64,000 nt of DNA from DASVWZ01 sp963715675 (GTDB lineage Bacteria > Acidobacteriota > Terriglobia > Terriglobales > Acidobacteriaceae): the NCBI GenBank assembly GCA_963715675.1, contig OY970265.1:3720001-3784000 (forward strand), given 5' to 3'. The translations under genes were made by a program, and so were the position numbers. Positions 26,417 through 35,407 of this stretch are shown piece by piece (within the stretch, counting starts at the first letter, position 1; each line of letters opens with the position of its first letter). The notes below the pieces were generated by a model, which saw nothing but the letters and a program-made list of their open reading frames with translations, made no database searches and had not been told where the DNA came from.

Positions 26417-27145
26417 TTATTTCTTCTCTTTCTTCTCAGCCTTCTCGGGTTTCTCGGGAGCCGCCTCGGCGCCCTCCTCCTCGGTCTCCTGCTTACCCTT
26501 CTTGATGACTTCGGGCTCAGCCGTGGCCGCACCCGCTTCCGCCGCCACGGCTTCCGGAGTGACCACAACCTCCTCCTTCACCGCGACGATGTGCGCCACC
26601 AGTTGGTTGGGATCGGTCAGGAACTTCAGCTTTTCAAAGCGCGGCAGATCGGCGACGCGCAGAACCTTGCCAAACACCAACTCCGCGACGTCCGCCTCGA
26701 TCGAAGTCGGGATATCGCCGGGGAAACACTCGATTTCCAGTTCGCGCAAGGTCTGCTCCAGAATGCCGCCCTGGGTTTTCACGCCTTCAGCTTCACCCTT
26801 GAGCACGATAGGCACATTCACCTGCAGCTTCCGGTCCATGGCAATGCGTTTCACGTCGATGTGCAGCAGTGATCCCTTGATGGGCTCATACTGCCAGTCG
26901 ACGATCATGGCCTTGGTCTGTTCCCCGCCTTCGAGGGCCAGGTCAAAGATGGTATTGTGGCCGGTCTGAGAATGCAGAATACGCGAGATCTGGCGCGGAT
27001 CCAGGCTCACCGCCAGAGCATCTTTGCCGGCGCCATAGACTATGCCCGGCACTTTGCCCCCACGGCGCACGCGTCGTGCGTCATTCTTGTTTCCCGCGCT
27101 CCGCGGCTGGGCTTCCAAAATGTTGCTTTCCGTTGCTGCTGCCAT
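26417..27145 (-). CDS. rplY: 50S ribosomal protein L25/general stress protein Ctc
   Basis: 5S rRNA-binding protein of the long CTC/TL5 form, 242 residues. An N-terminal L25 domain (RSAGNKNDARRVRRGGKVPG, about 14-33; then DALAVSLDPRQI) is followed by the C-terminal beta domain (about 100-190) and an acidic-basic tail ending EKKEKK. It lies between prs and pth, the usual order. Confidence 0.95.
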   Translation of the reverse strand: MAAATESNILEAQPRSAGNKNDARRVRRGGKVPGIVYGAGKDALAVSLDPRQISRILHSQTGHNTIFDLALEGGEQTKAMIVDWQYEPIKGSLLHIDVKRIAMDRKLQVNVPIVLKGEAEGVKTQGGILEQTLRELEIECFPGDIPTSIEADVAELVFGKVLRVADLPRFEKLKFLTDPNQLVAHIVAVKEEVVVTPEAVAAEAGAATAEPEVIKKGKQETEEEGAEAAPEKPEKAEKKEKK

Positions 27146-27160
27146 AAACTTGAGTCCTAT

Positions 27161-28183
27161 CTACAAAAACAATTTACTGACCGAGGTCTCTTCGTGGTTC
27201 GCCTGGATCGCGCGTCCGATCAGGCCGGCAATGGAAAGGACCTTGATTTTCGGTTCTTTCCTCGCCGCCTCGTTGAGCGGGATCGTATTGGTGACCACGA
27301 CTTCCTTAATGCAGGAACCTGAAATATTGCTCACCGCCGGACCGGAAAGCACCGGGTGCGAAGCGCAGGCATACACTTCCGACGCGCCATTTTCCATCAA
27401 TGCCGACGCCGTCTTCACCAAGGTGCCCGCGGTATCGATCAAGTCGTCAATCACCAGGCAAGTCCGCCCGCGGACGTCGCCGATCACGTGCATCACCTCG
27501 GCCACATTCATCTCGACGCGGCGCTTGTCGACAATGGCCAGAGCCGCGTCCATCTTTTTGGCAAAAAACCGCGCCCGCTCCACGCCGCCCGCATCCGGAG
27601 AAACCACGGTCAGGTTCGGCAGATTCAGCTTCCGGAAATAATCCACCAGCACCGGCGAGGCGAACAGGTGGTCCACCGGAATATTGAAAAACCCCTGCAA
27701 CTGCGGGGCATGCAAATCCACAATCAGGGCGCGCTGCGCGCCCGCGCTGGTAAGCAGGTCCGCCACCAGCTTCGATGAAATCGGGGCCCGCGGTTTATCC
27801 TTGCGGTCCTGCCGGGCGTAGCCGAAGTATGGCATCACCGCCGTGATGCGCCGGGCGGAAGCCCGCTTCAGTGCGTCAATCATCAGCAACAATTCCATCA
27901 GGTGCTGATCGACAGGGTTACACGTGGGCTGCACCACAAAAGCATCCGCCCCGCGAACGTTCTCCTGCACTTGCACGTAGGCTTCGCCATCGCTGAAGCG
28001 CGTGACCAAAGCCTGGCCCCGGGTCATTCCCAGAAACGCGCAAACTTCATCGGCCAGCGGCACGTTGGCCGTCCCGCAAAAAACCTTGAACTTGTCGTCG
28101 ACTCGCACGCGTTGCGGCTTGCGCTCCGGCTTGTCCTCGGGGCTCATAGGCTTCTTTTCCGTCGCCGTCGCAAAAGTGGCCAT
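27161..28183 (-). CDS. prs: Ribose-phosphate pyrophosphokinase
   Basis: Makes PRPP from ribose 5-phosphate and ATP for nucleotide synthesis. From ATG 28183 it has 340 residues, some 25 more than usual at the N-terminus (Lys-Pro-Glu-rich). Motifs: MPYFGYARQDRKDKPRAPIS, SPDAGGVERARFFAKKM, and the PRPP-binding loop CLVIDDLIDTAGT. A TTG six codons upstream is possible but lacks a ribosome site. Confidence 0.95.
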   Translation of the reverse strand: MATFATATEKKPMSPEDKPERKPQRVRVDDKFKVFCGTANVPLADEVCAFLGMTRGQALVTRFSDGEAYVQVQENVRGADAFVVQPTCNPVDQHLMELLLMIDALKRASARRITAVMPYFGYARQDRKDKPRAPISSKLVADLLTSAGAQRALIVDLHAPQLQGFFNIPVDHLFASPVLVDYFRKLNLPNLTVVSPDAGGVERARFFAKKMDAALAIVDKRRVEMNVAEVMHVIGDVRGRTCLVIDDLIDTAGTLVKTASALMENGASEVYACASHPVLSGPAVSNISGSCIKEVVVTNTIPLNEAARKEPKIKVLSIAGLIGRAIQANHEETSVSKLFL

Positions 28184-28285
28184 AGAATCAGCTCTTGGCA
28201 ATTAGCCGTTAACACTTAGCCTGCAATCCTGTACCCTCAGCCAACTCCACAGAAGCTGAAGGCCAAGGGCCAAATGCCGGTTTTC

Positions 28286-28359
28286 TGGCTGGGCCGCTAG
28301 GATTCGAACCTAGACAAAGTGCTCCAAAGGCACTTGACCTACCATTAGTCGACGGCCCA
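28286..28359 (-). tRNA. tRNA-Gln (anticodon TTG)
   Basis: 74 nt including an encoded CCA. The acceptor stem is TGGGCCG / CGGCCCA with discriminator G. The anticodon loop CTTTGGA centres on TTG and reads CAA. The T arm has GGTTCGAATCC. It lies between ispE and prs on the same strand. Confidence 0.95.
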
Positions 28360-28410
28360 GTACTGGTTTCTAGTGGGGAAACGGCTAACCCACTATCAGA
28401 ATACTCGAAA

Positions 28411-29475
28411 CTACAATCTGGAAACCAGAATTCTCTTCCAGTACTGCTGGCGCGTCAACGTGGTGGTTGTTACCGCCGCCACGCCTGTTTTCTCCAGCCG
28501 GGATGCCGCCTTTTCGGCACCTTCCCGAGTGCGAAACAGTCCGTAAGCCGCCGAACCGGAACCGGAGAGCGAAGCATACAACGCCCCGGCGCGCTCCAGC
28601 ACACGCTTCACCTCGCGTAGTTCGGGATATTTCGGAAATACGACTTGTTCGAAGTCGTTTTCGATCCCGGTACGGACAAGGTCGAGAAGCGGGGTCTCGG
28701 CCCGGCCCCTGCCACCTGCAGGGACACCGGATAAAACCTTCCCAGACGTACTCTGGGACCCGCTCAGCCACGCGGAAAGCACACGGCCGAACTTCAACAT
28801 TCTATCGGAAGGAGTCGCGGGCGTCAATTTGGGGAAATCTTCACCACCCATGTGGGGACGGCCGACCACGGCTGTCCTGGCCGAGTGCGGCTCCGCAGAT
28901 TCGTCGGCGGCACACATCGCATCCCAATCCGCGAACGCTTTCGGCGTCGAAACCCCGACCTCTGGAGTCGCGATGACGCACGGCGTCGCCGGCAGATCTG
29001 GCAGCGGATAGACTTCCTCGCCGCGTCCAACGCCCAGGATCGTTCCTCCGATCAGGAATAGAGGCAGATCCGACCCGACTTCCGCCGTAATCCGCAGCCT
29101 ATCGGCCGCGGGCAACTGCTGCTTCAGGGCACGCTCCAGGGCCAATAGCGTCGCGACGGCATTTCCTGATGCCCCGCCAAGCCCGCCTTGCACCGGCAGG
29201 CGCTTTTCGATCTCGATCACCACTCGCCCGCGTGCTTTGAGCGCCGCCATCGCCCGCTCGACAATGCGGTAGCAGGTGTTCGCGTCATCTTTCGGCACGC
29301 GCGGATCCTCACAGCGAATCTCGATTCCCGAGCTGCGGACGACCTCGACGCGAATGATGTCATGCAGCGCGATCGTCTGATAGACGGTCCGCAGTTCATG
29401 GAATCCGTCTGGCCGAAGCGCACCAATGCCCAGCCCGAGATTGATCTTGGCGAAGGATCGGACGGTGACAGCCAT
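28411..29475 (-). CDS. ispE: 4-diphosphocytidyl-2-C-methyl-D-erythritol kinase
   Basis: GHMP kinase of the MEP isoprenoid pathway. The ATG at 29475 gives MAVTVRSFAKINLGLGIG, matching the family start. The ATP loop is PVQGGLGGASGNAVA and the C-terminal GHMP motif is ASLSGSGSAAYGLF. At 354 residues it is about 60 longer than usual, with the surplus in residues about 190-260 between the two domains. The DNA there has a GGAC(G)GCCG hairpin at 28856-28877, suggesting captured repeat sequence. ispD and ispF are at 37.4-38.8 kb. Confidence 0.93.
   Translation of the reverse strand: MAVTVRSFAKINLGLGIGALRPDGFHELRTVYQTIALHDIIRVEVVRSSGIEIRCEDPRVPKDDANTCYRIVERAMAALKARGRVVIEIEKRLPVQGGLGGASGNAVATLLALERALKQQLPAADRLRITAEVGSDLPLFLIGGTILGVGRGEEVYPLPDLPATPCVIATPEVGVSTPKAFADWDAMCAADESAEPHSARTAVVGRPHMGGEDFPKLTPATPSDRMLKFGRVLSAWLSGSQSTSGKVLSGVPAGGRGRAETPLLDLVRTGIENDFEQVVFPKYPELREVKRVLERAGALYASLSGSGSAAYGLFRTREGAEKAASRLEKTGVAAVTTTTLTRQQYWKRILVSRL
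28856..28877. repeat. Hairpin-forming insert inside ispE
   Basis: GGACGGCCG-ACCA-CGGCTGTCC, a 9-bp stem with one G-T pair, lies in the stretch coding for the residues that make IspE longer than its relatives. Confidence 0.55.
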
Positions 29476-29766
29476 GGAGGAATGATTGTAAAGTTTCGCC
29501 CGCAGATTTGCGATTTTCCTGTCGCTTTGTTGCGTTAGGCCTGGGAAGCAGCGCGTCGGCTCGGCTTTGTCTGATGCTCGGGCATCCCCGCACATCAAGC
29601 TGTGACCAATCTCACGGACATGATGCCGTGGTTTGCTTAGTATGATCTGTCTGTCGCCTCCCCGAAGAGAGTCCCCCTCCTGGACGCAGCACCCCCTGAG
29701 GCGAATGACCCGAATTCCCGGGAAACATATTTCTACCGTAGAAAATTCATCTTGCGGAGGTCAGTC

Positions 29767-30917
29767 ATGAAATGCATTCGTACCTCGATATTGATTCTCT
29801 GTGCGTGCTTCGTATCCGTGGCATGGGGTCAGCAGCCAGCGGCCAAGGGCCGCATTGGTTGGAGTGAGTTTCACCGGCCCGACATGGTGCGTTGGAACCG
29901 CTATGAGAAAGTGCTTGGCGTCAACAACGCTGGGCGCCTCCACCTGAAGTGGAAATACAGTACTAGCTTCTACGTGTATTCCTCGCCCGCCGTGGCGAAC
30001 GGGGTGGTCTACATCGGCGGGGACGACAACAACGTATACGCGCTGAATGCCAGCACCGGCGCTGTGCTGTGGACCTTCGCAGCCGGCAACCAAGTAGATT
30101 CCTCGCCGCCGTAGCGAATGGGGTAGTTTATGTTGGTTCGTTCGATGGCAACTTATACGCCCTGAACGCCAGCACCGGGCACAAGCTGTGGAGCTACACC
30201 ACTGGCGGCCAGGTGTTTTGGTCCTCGCCCGCCATAGCGAATGGGGTGGTTTATGTCGGCTCGAACGACAGCAACGTCTATGCGCTGAACGCCAGCACCG
30301 GCGCCGACCTTTGGAGTTATACGACCGGCGGCGAAGTGCAGTCTTCACCCGCCGTGGCGAACGGCGTGGTTTATGTCGGCTCGAACGACGGCAACGTATA
30401 CGCCCTGAACGCCAGCACCGGCGCCGAGCTTTGGAGCTATACCACCGGCGACGAAGTGCAATCCTCGCCCGCCGTAGCGAATGGGGTAGTCTATGTTGGC
30501 TCGTTCGATGGCAATCTATACGCCCTGAACGCCAGCACCGGCGCCCTGCTGTGGAGCTATACCACCGGCGGCAGTGTGTTCTCCTCGCCCGCCGTGGCGA
30601 AAGGGGTGGTTTATGTCGGCTCGCTCGACAGCAAGGTGTACGCTCTGGACACCAGCACGGGGGTCAAGCTCTGGAGCTATGCCACTGGCAATATCGTGGA
30701 TTCGGCTCCCGCCGTGGCGAATGGTGTGGTTTATGTTGGCTCGAAAGATGGCAATGTCTATGCGCTCAACGCCAAGACCGGCGTCAAACTGTGGAACTAC
30801 ACCATCCTCGCCGGCCAATATGTGGCCTCCTCGCCCGCGGTGGCGAATGGTGTGGTTTATATCGGTTCGGGAGGCGGCCCGGTTTGCGCGTTCGGGCTGA
30901 AGAAGAGTCGGAAATAG
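29767..30917 (+). pseudogene. PQQ-type beta-propeller exported protein 1 (one-base frameshift)
   Basis: First of three tandem paralogues. It has the signal peptide MKCIRTSILILCACFVSVAWG, a WSEFHRPDMVRWNRYE head, then propeller units of about 38 residues on the theme SSPAVANGVVYVGSxDGNVYALNASTGAxLWSYTTG. Near 30107 the copy reads CTCGCCGCCGTAGCG where other units read CTCGCCCGCCGTAGCG, so one C is missing and a TAG follows. Restoring it gives 383 residues, almost exactly the 384 of the next paralogue. The unbroken remainder argues for recent loss or a sequencing error. Confidence 0.85.
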
Positions 30918-30936
30918 GGTTAATTAGGAGAAACCG

Positions 30937-30955
30937 GGGCGGCTTCGCGCCGCCC
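30937..30955 (+). terminator. Hairpin after PQQ gene 1
   Basis: GGGCGGC-TTCGC-GCCGCCC. The flanking text (AGGAGAAACCGGGGCGGC) is repeated after the other two paralogues, so the hairpin was copied with the genes. Confidence 0.65.
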
Positions 30956-30988
30956 TACTGTCAGACAAGTTCATCTTGGAGGTCAGTC

Positions 30989-32143
30989 ATGAAATGCATT
31001 CGTATCTCGATATTGATTCTCTGTGCGTGCTTCGTATCCGTGGCATGGGGTCAGCAGCCAGCGGCCAAGGGCCAAAACGACTGGAGCGAGTTTCACCGGA
31101 CTAACATGATGCGCTGGAATCCGTATGAAAAGACGCTAGGCATAAACAATGTCGGGAGCCTTCGTCTGAAGTGGAGCCACGGCGGTCACGCAGGCAGTGC
31201 GCCCAACATCGCTATGGCGGACGGAGTGGTCTATGCCGCCTGGTACATGAAGGTATATGCGTTCAAGGCCAATAGCGGCGCCACGCTTTGGACGCGCGCT
31301 CCTGATACGTACTGGTTCAGCGCCCCCGCCGTGGCGAACGGGCTGGTTTATGTGGGCACGAACGGGGGGGCTGTCTACGCGCTGAAGGCCGACACCGGTG
31401 CTAGATTGTGGCGCTATGAGGTCGGCGACGACGGCGAGATCTCTTCTCCGACCGTGGCGAATGGAGTGGTGTATGTCGGCTCGACCAACAACAACGTTTA
31501 CGCGCTGCGGGCCAGCACTGGCACCAAGCTGTGGAGCTACACCACCGGCAAACAAGTGGCCTGCTCGCCTGCTGTGGCGAACGGGGTGGTGTATGCAGGT
31601 TCATACGATGGCAACCTGTATGCTCTGAGCGCGAAGACAGGAGCCCTCTTGTGGAGCTACCCTATCGGCGGCAGCGGGGATTCCGGGCCCGCCGCGGCGG
31701 ACGGGGTGGTGTATGCCGGTGGGGGCTGGGGCGGCGATAATGTATATGGACTCAATGCCGATACCGGCGCGCTGCTGTGGAGCTATGCCACCGGCGGCGA
31801 TGTGGAGGGTTCGCCCGCCGTGGCGGATGGGATCGTTTATGTCCCCTCATTGGACGGCAACCTGTATGCTCTGAACGCCGTCACTGGAGCTTTGCTGTGG
31901 AACTACACTACCGGCGGCGATGTGGAGTCTTCGCCAGCCGTGGCGAACGGGGTGGTGTATTTCGGATCGGATGACCACAACGTATACGCATTGGACGCCA
32001 GCACCGGTGCCCTGCTGTGGAGCTACCATATCGGCGAATATCCCATTGACCTGGTCGTGGCAAATGGGATGGCTTATGTCTCCGGGGTCGGCGACGAACA
32101 CACCAAGCTTTACGCTTTCGGGCTGAAGAGAGGCGGGAAATAG
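30989..32143 (+). CDS. PQQ-type beta-propeller exported protein 2
   Basis: 384 residues, starting at an ATG after TTGGAGG. The signal peptide is nearly identical to copy 1 at the DNA level. The head QNDWSEFHRTNMMRWNPYEK is followed by eight or so propeller units with A-V-A-N-G-V-V-Y-V-G and Y-A-L-x-A-x-T-G-A-x-L-W motifs. These BamB-like units occur in secreted proteins with or without bound PQQ; no dehydrogenase active site is visible. A longer frame upstream is a shadow of copy 1. Confidence 0.88.
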   Translation: MKCIRISILILCACFVSVAWGQQPAAKGQNDWSEFHRTNMMRWNPYEKTLGINNVGSLRLKWSHGGHAGSAPNIAMADGVVYAAWYMKVYAFKANSGATLWTRAPDTYWFSAPAVANGLVYVGTNGGAVYALKADTGARLWRYEVGDDGEISSPTVANGVVYVGSTNNNVYALRASTGTKLWSYTTGKQVACSPAVANGVVYAGSYDGNLYALSAKTGALLWSYPIGGSGDSGPAAADGVVYAGGGWGGDNVYGLNADTGALLWSYATGGDVEGSPAVADGIVYVPSLDGNLYALNAVTGALLWNYTTGGDVESSPAVANGVVYFGSDDHNVYALDASTGALLWSYHIGEYPIDLVVANGMAYVSGVGDEHTKLYAFGLKRGGK

Positions 32144-32161
32144 GCTTATTCGAGGAAACCG

Positions 32162-32185
32162 GGGCGGCCTCGCGCTGCCCTTTTT
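32162..32185 (+). terminator. Rho-independent terminator after PQQ gene 2
   Basis: GGGCGGC-CTCGC-GCTGCCC followed by TTTTT. This is the only one of the three related hairpins with a full T-run. Confidence 0.8.
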
Positions 32186-32217
32186 CATCAGACAAATTCA
32201 TCTTGCGGAGGACAGTC

Positions 32218-33339
32218 ATGAAATGCATTCGTATCTCGGTCTTAATTCTTTGTACGTGCTTCGTATCCCTGGCGTGGGGTCAGCAGCCAGCGGCCAAGGG
32301 CCAAAACGACTGGAGCCAGTACCACCGCACGAACATGGCGCGTTGGAATCCGTACGAAAATGTGCTGAACGTCAATAATGTTGGGCGCCTTCAGATGAAG
32401 TGGGGCTACAACGTCGGGCGTGATAATGCCGTCTCTGAGCCAGCTGTTGCGAATGGTGTAGTGTACATCGCCACGGAAAACTTCAGCGTATACGCGGTGA
32501 AGGCCAGTACTGGGGCCAAGCTGTGGAGACACACTTTCGATTGCGGATCAGACCAGACACCCGCAGTGGCCAACGGGGTGCTTCTTGTCGTGGGCTGCGG
32601 TCCTGTGTATGCGCTGGACGCGCGCAGCGGCACCCTGCTGTGGAGCTATGCCACGGGTTCCGGGGGGGAGTCCTATCCCACAGTGGTCAGCGGGGTGGTT
32701 TATTTCGGCTCCACAAATGGCGTGTACGCGCTGAACGCCAGCACCGGTACCCTCATCTGGACCTACCCCGTTGGCGATTATGGGTTGTCCTCGCCGGCAG
32801 TGGCGAATGGGATCGTATATGCCGGCGCAGACGACGGCCTCTACGCACTTGACGCCAGCACGGGAGCCCTGTTGTGGAGTTACATGGGCGGCGGTTCGGA
32901 CTCGCCCGCCGTGGCCAATGGGATCGTTTATTTCGGCTCGGGGAGCAGCATATACGCCCTGGACGCCAGCACTGGTACCCTACTGTGGAGCTACGGCACT
33001 GGCGGGGCGTCCTCGCCGGCAGTAGCCAACGGGGTCGTGTATGTCAGCTCGGGCGACAGAAGGGTGTACGCACTCGACGCCAAAGTCGGCACCCTGCTGT
33101 GGAGCTATAACACTCACAACGAGGGGAATTGGGGTTCGCCTGCGGTGGCCAACGGCGTCGTGTATGCCGACGCTTCGGAGAGCGACAAGATGTTTGCGCT
33201 GAACGCCTCCACCGGTGGATGGCTGTGGAGCCACGCCGGTCGCTTCCCTGTGGTTGCGAATGGGGTAGTTTATGGAGCTTGTACCGGCCCGCACTACGTG
33301 GACAAACTCTGCGCCTTCGGCCTGAAGGGCCGGAAGTAG
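32218..33339 (+). CDS. PQQ-type beta-propeller exported protein 3
   Basis: 373 residues from an ATG after GCGGAGG. The leader and signal peptide DNA are near copies of genes 1 and 2, but the propeller units have diverged more (e.g. VVGCGPVYALDARSGTLLWSYATG split across one blade). It keeps the WSQYHRTNMARWNPYEN head. The tail, DKLCAFGLKGRK, matches the VCAFGLKKSRK-type end of the others. Probably periplasmic or surface. Confidence 0.87.
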   Translation: MKCIRISVLILCTCFVSLAWGQQPAAKGQNDWSQYHRTNMARWNPYENVLNVNNVGRLQMKWGYNVGRDNAVSEPAVANGVVYIATENFSVYAVKASTGAKLWRHTFDCGSDQTPAVANGVLLVVGCGPVYALDARSGTLLWSYATGSGGESYPTVVSGVVYFGSTNGVYALNASTGTLIWTYPVGDYGLSSPAVANGIVYAGADDGLYALDASTGALLWSYMGGGSDSPAVANGIVYFGSGSSIYALDASTGTLLWSYGTGGASSPAVANGVVYVSSGDRRVYALDAKVGTLLWSYNTHNEGNWGSPAVANGVVYADASESDKMFALNASTGGWLWSHAGRFPVVANGVVYGACTGPHYVDKLCAFGLKGRK

Positions 33340-33357
33340 CGGGATTCGAGGAAACCG

Positions 33358-33376
33358 GGGCGGCTTCGCGCCGCCC
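33358..33376 (+). terminator. Hairpin after PQQ gene 3
   Basis: GGGCGGC-TTCGC-GCCGCCC, the third copy of the shared 3' element, again with a GAGGAAACCGGG flank. No T-run. Confidence 0.6.
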
Positions 33377-33464
33377 TGGTGTCCATGCGAAGCACGGTCT
33401 TAATGTAGGTAAAGACGATCAGCCCGGCGGACGACCGGGCGACAACTGATGATTGGGGTGAACT

Positions 33465-35333
33465 CTATCTGCGCAATTCAATCGAGACCAATCCCCCAGC
33501 TTTTTCCCTACCCGTTGTTTCCACATATTCCACGGTTGCGAACATCCCTTCCAGGTCCGAGCAAGGCTGTAGATCGCTTTTGGGCATGAAGTTCAGAGCT
33601 GTGAAGACGAGCTTGTAGTAGTTGCGAGTGTACAGGCCAATCGTTTTTCCGCCGGTATCCACGTCCAGGTCCAGGTTGGCGGGCGGTGAGCAATGGACAT
33701 TCTTGATGATCCCAGTCACGAAACGATGGGGCCCCTTGAGCCTCTCTTTCAACTCGGGCGGGGCATTGACTGACTCGTCAGTTGCCGGCGCGGAGGTTTG
33801 CGCATTCGCCGCATTCATTTCTTCTTTGAACTTGCGGTTCTCCTCCTCCATCTGGGCTCGCGCGGCTTGCGATTGCTGAATCATTTCCATTTCATTTTGG
33901 ACCGCTAGAACTTCCTCCGGAGTCTTCGCCAGTTTGAGAGCGGTCTGCAACACAGGGATGGCGTCTTTTCCGCGCTCCATGGTGAACAGGATGCTGGCCG
34001 CATTCAGGCGGAAACGCAGGTTGCCCGGATCGAGTTGCACCGCCTGCTGCGACAGCAGGTACGCCTGGTCGAGGTTCTTGTGCCGCATGCCGTAAAAGGC
34101 TGCCAGTTGGTCAAAGGGTGGCGCAAAGGACGGATTCAGCTTGATCGCCTTCTGCAGACTATTTTCGATCTGCCCATCCAGGTCGGCGCCGGTCTGACCG
34201 CGGTTCAGGGCAATCGAGGCGAAATAGTAATTCGCGAGATAACTCTGCGAATCCAGTTTCGCCGCCTGTTGATACCAGTCCTGCGCCTGCTCCAGATGCC
34301 CGGCGCGATACTCCAGATATCCCATAGTCTCGTGCGCCAGTGTGTTATTCGGCGCGTCCTGGAGCACCTGGGCGAGCAGGGCTCGGGCGTCTTTCTCCCG
34401 CTGGTTGTAGGCAAGGAAGTCGGCGCGCACCGCGTCCGCCTGCGCCGGTGGGATCGGCTGCACCCTAAAGGTTGTGTCATCCACCGGGACTACCCTGGTC
34501 AGCGTGAATCCGTAGATGGCGGGCTGTTGGACATACTTTTCGAGCGCAGTCTGAAGCTGCTTCAGGTCTCCGAATGCAGTCGTAGCCGCGGTCACCGGGT
34601 CAACGTGGTTGGCGACAAGACTCACGTAGTCCTTGACCCGGTTGGTGTTTTTCTGCGCGTCCGTCACCTGGAGATAGTGAGTGAGCGCCCAGGACTCGGA
34701 GTAAAAGACCGATCCTTTTTGTTCTTCGTGGTAGTAGGGGGACTTGTAATCGACGGTCAACAGCGTGGTTAACGGGAGCAGGCGATTCTGACGCAGCCAT
34801 AGAATGTCGTCGGCGCTGGATTGTCCCACGACCGTGTCTTTTTCTCCGATGTCGGTGTTCTGGTAGAACTCCGCCAATCCCTCATTCAGCCACAGGGGAA
34901 GCCACTCTGCCGCTTTGCTGAACACCAGGTGGGTGTATTCGTGGTATACGGTGGCGTAGGGATGCAGGCCGCCGGGGTCGGTCCGCAACAGAACATAGTT
35001 CTTGTCGGGGGCGCGAAGAAAAAGCCCGGTAAGTTCCAGCTGCCCTTTGGCGAGGTAAGCCTCGGGCTCAAGCGCGCGAAAATCCTTGGCGTCCCGCACT
35101 GCGATCACAACAATGGGTGCGCTGGGATCGATCTGTACGTTCGGGAAAGCAGTGTGAAACACTGCGCGCATGCGCTCGAACTGGTCGGCAATATGCCGCC
35201 CCTGTTTCTCGTTCCCGTCACAGTAGACGGTGAAGTGCTGGCTGCTGACCTCCAGCCAGTTTTCCTGCTTATCGCGTGCAGAAGCCAGGGCCGCGGCAAA
35301 AACCAGCGAGAACAGAAAGATGCGCTTCGACAT
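33465..35333 (-). CDS. Exported TPR protein with an HExxH peptidase-like domain
   Basis: 622 residues from ATG 35333 (MSKRIFLFSLVFAAALASA, signal peptide). Residues about 25-290 form a gluzincin-like domain with YHEYTHLVFSK and downstream WLNEGLAEFYQ, so zinc ligands HEYTH plus Glu are present. Residues about 310-470 are TPR units (YLEYRAGHLEQAQDWYQQA). A coiled stretch (about 485-510) and a small C-terminal domain follow. The layout resembles DUF1570-type secreted proteins; the substrate is unknown. Confidence 0.82.
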   Translation of the reverse strand: MSKRIFLFSLVFAAALASARDKQENWLEVSSQHFTVYCDGNEKQGRHIADQFERMRAVFHTAFPNVQIDPSAPIVVIAVRDAKDFRALEPEAYLAKGQLELTGLFLRAPDKNYVLLRTDPGGLHPYATVYHEYTHLVFSKAAEWLPLWLNEGLAEFYQNTDIGEKDTVVGQSSADDILWLRQNRLLPLTTLLTVDYKSPYYHEEQKGSVFYSESWALTHYLQVTDAQKNTNRVKDYVSLVANHVDPVTAATTAFGDLKQLQTALEKYVQQPAIYGFTLTRVVPVDDTTFRVQPIPPAQADAVRADFLAYNQREKDARALLAQVLQDAPNNTLAHETMGYLEYRAGHLEQAQDWYQQAAKLDSQSYLANYYFASIALNRGQTGADLDGQIENSLQKAIKLNPSFAPPFDQLAAFYGMRHKNLDQAYLLSQQAVQLDPGNLRFRLNAASILFTMERGKDAIPVLQTALKLAKTPEEVLAVQNEMEMIQQSQAARAQMEEENRKFKEEMNAANAQTSAPATDESVNAPPELKERLKGPHRFVTGIIKNVHCSPPANLDLDVDTGGKTIGLYTRNYYKLVFTALNFMPKSDLQPCSDLEGMFATVEYVETTGREKAGGLVSIELRR

Positions 35334-35407
35334 AACTGGTGCGACCTGCATCTACCCGCCCGAGGACTGAGTTGAATGGTTTCGAGAGGAAAAGCCGCCC
35401 CTCCCAG

